Of a DNA stretch of 30,276 bases, positions 26,701-30,276 are shown piece by piece (within the stretch, counting starts at the first letter, position 1; the number at the start of each line of letters is the position of its first letter). This stretch comes from an uncultured Bacilli bacterium (GTDB lineage Bacteria; Bacillota_I; Bacilli_A; RFN20; CAG-288). The notes beneath the pieces are model-generated. The model saw only the letters and a list, made by a program, of their open reading frames with translations. It did no database searches and was not told the DNA's origin. The stretch is taken from positions 1 to 30,276 of the forward strand of contig CAKVBX010000018.1 in assembly GCA_934725685.1 (NCBI GenBank), written 5' to 3'. The position numbers and the translations under genes were made by a program.

Positions 26701-27178
26701 GATATCCTAGCGAGGAAATCCTGGCCATGATTTCCTTTCTGGAAATCATGGCACCGTTTTTCAGCATGAAAAGGGAATGTTCATACTCTTCCCTTTTCAT
26801 GATGGAAAGGGAAAGAGAGGACATGTGGGCGACAAGAATGGAAGGCTTGTTGGTATGAGTGCTTGCAATTGCCATCAGGCGCTCTTCGTTCATTTCCGGA
26901 GAGACACCGATTGCCGAAGTACGGAAAATTTCATCATATGGGAAGATGAAGGTCTCCGACTCCGGAAGGAAGTCAGACAAAAACTGCATGAAGCTTTCTG
27001 CTTCATATATGGTCGGGAACAGGAAGAACATCTTTCTTCGGTTCTCCTGATAGGAGAGGGCGGTGAGAAGGGCCAAGGCTTCCGGAGAGGAGACTTTGGT
27101 CTCTTTCAGAGACGAAAGATGATCGAGTTCCCCGTTGCTGAGCAAATACGAATAAAGGGAAAGTTTCTGAAGTTCCAT
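23750..27178 (-). CDS. mfd: Transcription-repair coupling factor
   Basis: Mfd removes RNA polymerase stalled at lesions and recruits UvrA for repair. The 1142-residue protein is complete. It has an N-terminal UvrB-like region (about 45-215), the RNA-polymerase interaction module around GDYVVHETHGVGKY (about 478-540), the RecG-like motor with Walker A GDVGFGKT (about 621-628), the DEEQ box (about 722-725), LTATPIPRTM and the arginine-finger region GRVGRSS, and the C-terminal UvrA-binding mimic domain. The ATG at 27178 overlaps the pth stop as TGATG, with no Shine-Dalgarno sequence, so it relies on re-initiation; a GTG at 27181 is less likely. The pth-mfd order is usual in Bacillota. Confidence 0.97.
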   Translation of the reverse strand: MELQKLSLYSYLLSNGELDHLSSLKETKVSSPEALALLTALSYQENRRKMFFLFPTIYEAESFMQFLSDFLPESETFIFPYDEIFRTSAIGVSPEMNEERLMAIASTHTNKPSILVAHMSSLSLSIMKREEYEHSLFMLKNGAMISRKEIMARISSLGYQPADHITQINQYSVRGGILDVYDASYSDPVRIELFGDEIDDIRFFHIDDERSYEHQKEILIHPASLRLLSETDIERGSADVEQALKEAEKKVDRLSYDDLKDRMNQLLLKVKDGYLEEVDARFYSLFHKENATLLSYLGDYEKFLYDPKGCLDSYDTLMEKERQYFKKSVKDGNSLPGESVYSLAKPDFTPFVSVFSSDSGFVLRDCSFHATSYIQSEMMLREYLREGYKIRLVLPEPNLTNYENYLTEKQFVYTLYPSHSQIMFLEGKLTHGYEIPEEKHVYLSAKEIYGVSSQRSRFLSRYKEAKLIRRYEDLQEGDYVVHETHGVGKYLGVDTIDGLEYLKIQYANEQVFYLPLSQYRLIRKYASREGYAPALDKMGGSTWSRKKSKIRSRISYLADQLLSLYSERKTKPGFAFPREEELEKSFEDTFSYPYTEGQLKAIEEVKQDMESPHPMDRLVAGDVGFGKTEIAFNAAFKAILAHKQVVLLCPTTILSEQHYKVALTRFREFSPHIEVFNRFTTKEQKERILKGLLDGSVDFVIGTHSLLSDSVKFKDLGLLIIDEEQKFGVTHKEKIKEKAKNVDCLTLTATPIPRTMQMSLLGVRSMSLLSQAPNNRMPVKTYVAKQDNELIYEVIAKELDRKGQVYYLHNKISSINAVAERLKKKFKGKEVAVVHARMSQDEIEEVMDRFYQNEVQILVCTSIIESGLDIPNVNTIIVEDADHFGLAQLYQIKGRVGRSSRLAYAYFFFRDQKNLTEEARKRLKALKDFTELGSGYRIAMQDLNIRGAGDILGSEQAGFVDSLGYDAYMELLEEVIKEKTIQKDALREKERKNFELSFSLDAHIPEEYGTKEQRITMYRELSDCNDDESLKNFSEKLRDVYGPYPEEVHALLLKKKVENYLNSGYVDKFTEGLGVYSIVMNDDFCAKQKIFKKLDELLRPLAVKLRLRVSEHKLEFILTKTRDYLSDLLFLCQSLEDAYQNS

Positions 27179-27741
27179 CACTTGTTGTAGCGGCTCATGG
27201 CCTTTTCGAAGTTATCTTCCTTCAGGGTGAATTCCACCGCCTCGGAAGCTTTGGAGATGCCGTCCTTCCAGGCTTCATAGACTTCTTTGTCCTTCGGTGC
27301 GGAAAGGACAAAATCCGGTGTGTTCTGTAACGTAGGTTTTCCGATACCGATACGGACTCTCTTGAAAACATCCGTGCCAAGATTGGCGATGATGCTTTTA
27401 AGTCCGTTATGTCCGCCGGCACTGCCTTTGAGTTTCAAGCGGATATGGCCAGGTTCGGTGTCCATGTCATCGACAAGGACGAGGATGTCATCGATGTCGA
27501 CTTTATAGAAATTCTTGGCAAGGATCAAAGCATCGCCGGAAAGATTCACATAGGTGAGAGGCTTCATGAGAAGGACATCCTCTCCGAATGCCTTTCCTTT
27601 TCCGACCAAGGATTTGAATTCCTTTTTCCTGATGTCAATTCCGAGATCCGATGCGATCAGATCAATCGCCTGAAATCCAGAATTGTGTCTGGTATCTTCA
27701 TAGATATCTCCGTAATTGCCGATACCCAATATGATTTTCAT
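27178..27741 (-). CDS. pth: Peptidyl-tRNA hydrolase
   Basis: Pth releases peptides from prematurely dropped peptidyl-tRNAs. The 187-residue length is typical. The catalytic set is present: Asn9 in GIGNYG (most members have GNPG here, so the Pro-to-Tyr change is mildly unusual), His19 in TRHNSGF, Asn66 in TYVNLSG, Asp91 in LVDDMD and Asn112 in GGHNGLKSI. GAGGTA overlapping the stop of the preceding gene serves as the ribosome binding site, with an eight-base gap. The gene overlaps mfd by one base at its end. Confidence 0.96.
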   Translation of the reverse strand: MKIILGIGNYGDIYEDTRHNSGFQAIDLIASDLGIDIRKKEFKSLVGKGKAFGEDVLLMKPLTYVNLSGDALILAKNFYKVDIDDILVLVDDMDTEPGHIRLKLKGSAGGHNGLKSIIANLGTDVFKRVRIGIGKPTLQNTPDFVLSAPKDKEVYEAWKDGISKASEAVEFTLKEDNFEKAMSRYNK

Positions 27742-27749
27742 ATGCTGTA

Positions 27750-28688
27750 TTACCTCTTATTGATCAGTCTCACCTTTTCGTCCATAAAGGACTGCATTTC
27801 CTTGGTGAATTGCGGACGATTCTTATATCCGATCATCAGAATCAGTTTGACCCCTTTCTCCGTACGAAAACTGAGATAGTAAGCCTCTTTATCCTTCCAC
27901 GCCTTTTTAGCAGCAATATAGGAATATTCCGACTGGATAATGGCACTGGTGTTCTGAACACTGTTGAGCCCTTTTCCTTTTGTCAGAACGACGATGCTGT
28001 CATCATAGAACTTGACAGTCTGAGTGAAAGGCTTGTTTTTTCTCTTGACGAGATAAGGCGTCAGAAGGAAGCAGATAAGGAAAAGGGAGAAGAACAGAGC
28101 CGTAAGGACGATGGAACAGTTTCTGACGTAGGATGCGAATTCAAATTCCGGTTTTGCAATGACACAATAGAGTGTCAAGGCAAGGAAAGCAAATCCGGAA
28201 AGAAGCATAATATAGAAGGCGGTAGTAGCGCTGGCATAATATCCCTTCAGATAGACGCTGAACTTCAAGTCGACATTGTCATCGTAGGAGTAGAGAAGAT
28301 GGCTCGGTTCGATATCAATCACCTTGCCACAGGAAGGGCAGTACTTGTCATCGGCATGTATCTTGGCGCCACAGTTGAGACAAACGCCTTCTTCCTTATC
28401 TTCCGCCTTTTCTTCTTCTTTTCTTTTCCGGTAGGAGGCAGTCAATTTCCTGTTTCTGCTGTCCTGACTGCATTTCAAAAAGAAGAAAATCGCAAAGACA
28501 ACTGCGAAAATCAAAAAGAACATGGCGAAAACCAGAGTCAGGAGGGCATAGACGCTCAATGTGATCTGATCCGGATTTTCACCCAAGGAAGCAAAGAGGA
28601 AGAAAAACAGCAGGGTAAGAACCATATTGACCAAAGTCACGATTCCGAAAACCCGGAACGGTTTCCGATATTTATTTTCCGTATTCAT
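27750..28688 (-). CDS. Membrane protein with internal zinc ribbon and YcxB-like C-terminus
   Basis: This 312-residue protein has four membrane segments in two pairs (about 11-33, 46-72, 155-178, 187-208). Between the pairs lies a charged cytoplasmic linker with a four-cysteine zinc ribbon (Cys103, 106, 117, 120; CLNCGAKI and KYCPSCGKVI). The last 100 residues (PFTQTVKFYDDSIVV...YYLSFRTEKGVKLI) resemble the YcxB-like domain, a small beta-rich, PH-like fold. The function is unknown. The start is the ATG at 28688, with AAGGAG ten bases upstream inside the rdgB end (17-base overlap); a GTG at 28727 is rejected. It is inserted between rdgB and pth, where it is not a standard partner. Confidence 0.8.
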   Translation of the reverse strand: MNTENKYRKPFRVFGIVTLVNMVLTLLFFFLFASLGENPDQITLSVYALLTLVFAMFFLIFAVVFAIFFFLKCSQDSRNRKLTASYRKRKEEEKAEDKEEGVCLNCGAKIHADDKYCPSCGKVIDIEPSHLLYSYDDNVDLKFSVYLKGYYASATTAFYIMLLSGFAFLALTLYCVIAKPEFEFASYVRNCSIVLTALFFSLFLICFLLTPYLVKRKNKPFTQTVKFYDDSIVVLTKGKGLNSVQNTSAIIQSEYSYIAAKKAWKDKEAYYLSFRTEKGVKLILMIGYKNRPQFTKEMQSFMDEKVRLINKR

Positions 28689-29274
28689 GAAGATAGTACT
28701 CCTTGAATTTCGCAAGTGCTCTTCCACGATGAGAGACGGAGTCCTTCTCTTCCGGAGTAGCCTGTCCGAACGTCTTCTTCAGATCATAGGAATAGAAAAT
28801 CGGATCGTATCCGAAACCGGAAATCGGATTCGGATCCAGTTCCTTTGTGATTTCCCCTTCATTGCTTCCCAAAAACACCTTTTCGATGCCATTCTTCCTA
28901 TCACAGAATACCATGGCGGTATGAAATGCCGCTTTTCTGTTCTTTTTCCCTTCCATCAGGGAAAGAATTGCCTGATTCTTATCCTCGTAGGGATGTCCTT
29001 CCATGAATCTCGCGGAATGGACACCGGGAAATCCATCGAGTGCCTCGATGGAAAGTCCGGAATCATCGCTCAGGACCGGATAATCGCACTGATAGGCGAT
29101 ATCCTCTGCCTTGATTCTCGCATTCCCGACGAACGTATCGCTGTCTTCGGGATGATTGACCTTCAGTTTCACGTCAGAAAGAGAGAGGATCTCAATATCG
29201 GTATCCTCTAGCATTTCCTTCACTTCCCTGACCTTATTGACATTGGATGTCGCAAATACAATTTTCATTTTCAT
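28672..29274 (-). CDS. rdgB: XTP/dITP diphosphatase (HAM1 family)
   Basis: The enzyme hydrolyses non-canonical purine triphosphates (XTP, ITP, dITP) to monophosphates and keeps them out of nucleic acids. The 200-residue protein shows FATSNVNKVREVKEML near the start, DTFVGNARIKA (46-56), LSDDSGLSIEALDGFPGVHS (about 68-87), and the C-terminal SGFGYDPIFY and SHRGRALAKF. All are family signatures, and length and order are normal. ATGs at 29274 and 29268 are both possible; the family usually begins MKIVFAT, which favours 29268. A -10-like TAAAAT ends seven bases before the first ATG. It heads the rdgB, zinc-ribbon protein, pth, mfd operon. Confidence 0.96.
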   Translation of the reverse strand: MKMKIVFATSNVNKVREVKEMLEDTDIEILSLSDVKLKVNHPEDSDTFVGNARIKAEDIAYQCDYPVLSDDSGLSIEALDGFPGVHSARFMEGHPYEDKNQAILSLMEGKKNRKAAFHTAMVFCDRKNGIEKVFLGSNEGEITKELDPNPISGFGYDPIFYSYDLKKTFGQATPEEKDSVSHRGRALAKFKEYYLHEYGK

Positions 29275-29281
29275 ACCCTAT

Positions 29282-29287
29282 ATTTTA
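29282..29287 (-). promoter_or_regulatory. Possible -10 box of the rdgB operon
   Basis: TAAAAT on the minus strand ends seven bases before the ATG at 29274. There is no good -35 box and no spaced Shine-Dalgarno site. It is weaker than the other close promoters. Confidence 0.35.
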
Positions 29288-29311
29288 ATACAAGTACATG
29301 ATAGAAGAAAG

Positions 29312-29317
29312 TATAAT
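29312..29317 (+). promoter_or_regulatory. -10 box of the Nudix gene
   Basis: A perfect TATAAT lies 26 bases before the ATG at 29344, leaving a leader with GGAG (29333-29336) seven bases before the start. This is an ordinary leadered gene, in contrast to the abutting promoters elsewhere in the window. Confidence 0.55.
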
Positions 29318-29343
29318 AACAGGGACACAAACGGAGAAAAACA

Positions 29344-29904
29344 ATGAAAAAGACAGAACAGGAAATTGAAAAAAGAAGAGAGAAGACATTGAACAGCAAA
29401 GAAGTCTACAAAGGTAAAATCCTGGATGTTTTCCTCGATGAGGTGAAGCTTCCCTGTGGAAGAATTTCCCACAGGGAAATCATCCGGCACTGCCACGCTG
29501 CGGCAGTCCTCGCCTTCAACGACAAAGGCGAAGTCATCCTCGAAGATCAGTACCGTTATCCCTATGACACCATCATCACCGAAATCCCTGCCGGAAAAGG
29601 GGATGAAGGAGAGACCGGAGAGGAAACGGCAAGAAGGGAACTTGAAGAAGAGACCGGCTATCATGCCAACACCTTGGAAGAGCTCGGGCTCTTCTATCCC
29701 TCCGTCGGTTATACGGATGAAGCCATTCACCTTTTCTTGGCCAAGGATTTAGTCAAGACCAAGCAACATCTCGATCCGGGGGAAGAGCTCGAATACTACT
29801 TTGTTCCCTTTGAAACGCTCTGTGAGATGATCAGAAACGGGGAGATACCGGATGGTAAGACAGTCGCCGCAGTCGGTTACTATCTCCTGAAGTACGGAAA
29901 GTAA
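29344..29904 (+). CDS. Nudix hydrolase, ADP-ribose pyrophosphatase type
   Basis: This 186-residue Nudix enzyme probably cleaves ADP-ribose to AMP and ribose phosphate, as NudF-type members do. The Nudix box is complete at about residues 84-106: Gly84, Glu90, then REL (98-100), EE (102-103) and Gly105, following the ADPRase-typical IPAGKGDEGE. The N-terminal part (KEVYKGKILDVFLDEVKLP) and HAAAVLAF match the ADP-ribose branch, and FYPSVGYTDEAIHLFLA after the box is typical of it. The first 20 residues are highly charged and probably a helical tail. It is divergent from rdgB and single-gene, ending in a strong terminator. Confidence 0.92.
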   Translation: MKKTEQEIEKRREKTLNSKEVYKGKILDVFLDEVKLPCGRISHREIIRHCHAAAVLAFNDKGEVILEDQYRYPYDTIITEIPAGKGDEGETGEETARRELEEETGYHANTLEELGLFYPSVGYTDEAIHLFLAKDLVKTKQHLDPGEELEYYFVPFETLCEMIRNGEIPDGKTVAAVGYYLLKYGK

Positions 29905-29905
29905 A

Positions 29906-29941
29906 AAAACGGAAGAATCCTTGCGAGGGTTCTTCCGTTTT
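29906..29941 (+). terminator. Intrinsic terminator of the Nudix gene
   Basis: A 15-base stem (29906-29920 with 29927-29941, one G-T pair) closes a six-base loop and has A-rich and T-rich outer arms. It begins two bases after the stop codon. Confidence 0.9.
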
Positions 29942-30008
29942 CAATGGCCCTCAGCAAAAATAGAAAAACCATTCATGTAAAACACTATTAAAAATCAAAT
30001 TTCTATCT

Positions 30009-30014
30009 TATAAT
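30009..30014 (+). promoter_or_regulatory. Candidate -10 box of the terminal lipoprotein gene
   Basis: TATAAT lies about 85 bases before the lipoprotein ATG and 58 bases before the small upstream reading frame. The -35 box is not clear. A TTGACA at 30048-30053 has no matching -10 box. Confidence 0.4.
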
Positions 30015-30072
30015 GAAGAGACCAAAATCTTTCCAATACTGTCACGCTTGACAAAAAATCATAGAAAGGGAA

Positions 30073-30102
30073 ATGGGTAGTCAAGGCCCTACTTCAGTAT
30101 GA
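30073..30102 (+). CDS. Possible nine-residue leader peptide before the lipoprotein
   Basis: ATG at 30073 encodes MGSQGPTSV and stops at TGA 30100-30102, which overlaps the lipoprotein ATG as ATGA. AGAAAGGG stands just before it, whereas the lipoprotein ATG itself has only a distant AAGG. It could couple translation to the lipoprotein or be chance. Confidence 0.3.
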   Translation: MGSQGPTSV

Positions 30103-30224
30103 AGAAAAAAATTTTGTCGATTGTCGCATTAGCTTCGTTGATGATGTTAGGCGGCTGTGGAAACAAGAACAGTGAAACAACCACTCCAACTGAGACTACT
30201 AAACACATCCTTCCGGAATGTTAG
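30099..30224 (+). CDS. Short lipoprotein reading frame, probably frameshifted and cut by the window
   Basis: The frame encodes 41 residues: a lipoprotein signal peptide (MKKKILSIVALASLMMLGGC, lipobox LGGC with Cys20) and a linker rich in Asn, Ser and Thr (GNKNSETTTPTETTK), then HILPEC and a stop. A lipoprotein of this size would be unusual. From about 30203 the frame shifted by one base is open to the window end (THPSGMLGEQEF onward), while the other frames stop soon. One missing base near the AAAC at 30201-30204 would join the two. The gene is therefore either a frameshifted copy, a sequencing error, or truly short. The region is more A+T-rich than the rest of the window. Confidence 0.5.
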   Translation: MKKKILSIVALASLMMLGGCGNKNSETTTPTETTKHILPEC

Positions 30225-30276
30225 GTGAACAGGAATTCAATATTCTTGCCAATTGCCCACTGATTTCAAAAAAGTG

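Noticed and set aside
1..30276. Mycoplasma-type genetic code (UGA as tryptophan)
   Set aside because: UGA ends many full-length genes at positions that give correct operon overlaps, and tryptophans are encoded by UGG.
1..30276. CRISPR array, tRNA or rRNA genes
   Set aside because: No regularly spaced repeats or tRNA-like folds were seen in any of the spacers.

Overview
The window reads as chromosomal DNA of a Bacillota member. The best guess is an Erysipelotrichia-like or neighbouring gut Bacilli lineage, from gene content and order (rdgB, pth, mfd; DUF2974/Mbeg1-like hydrolase; Gtf3-like glycosyltransferase), purine-rich Shine-Dalgarno sites such as AAGGAGGTGA, and a middling G+C content. 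This taxonomic call is an inference. UGA is used as a stop by many genes and tryptophan is encoded by UGG, so the standard bacterial code applies and this is not a code-4 mycoplasma.

Layout. (1) 1-850: the 3' part of an IS1595-type transposase, then a spacer with a perfect 50-bp palindrome. (2) 852-13718, minus strand: ten tightly packed co-directional genes in transcription order lysS, DUF2974 hydrolase, ABC-2 exporter ATPase and permease, tldD, pmbA, FHS-like MFS transporter, S41 protease, uvrB and a small helical HEPN-like protein. Most junctions overlap or are separated by fewer than 20 bases. (3) 13824-15077, minus: an MntE-like cation diffusion facilitator. Divergent from it is a plus-strand pair of unknown acidic proteins (15208-16354). 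(4) 16347-18952, minus: an FGGY sugar kinase translationally coupled to a Gtf3-like glycosyltransferase. (5) 19151-19744, plus: an MntP-like manganese exporter, convergent with an MscS channel (19820-20863). MscS follows a large membrane-anchored surface protein (20878-23064). (6) 23181-23762, plus: a lipoprotein whose end overlaps the end of mfd. (7) 23750-29274, minus: the rdgB, zinc-ribbon membrane protein, pth, mfd operon. (8) 29344-29904, plus: a Nudix ADP-ribose pyrophosphatase with a strong terminator, then a short, probably frameshifted lipoprotein gene at the window end.

How the genes fit together. UvrB and Mfd belong to nucleotide excision and transcription-coupled repair. RdgB and the Nudix enzyme clean nucleotide pools. 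LysRS and Pth serve translation. The two cation exporters have features of manganese efflux. The ABC-2 exporter joined to TldD/PmbA, followed by an S41 protease, could be a peptide processing and export module, but no precursor peptide is visible. The most distinctive sequence-level signal is a set of promoters whose -10 box lies only 6-10 bases before the start codon with no Shine-Dalgarno site (genes at 15208, 19151, 23064 and 23181). This predicts leaderless or nearly leaderless mRNAs, while other genes in the same window have ordinary leaders.
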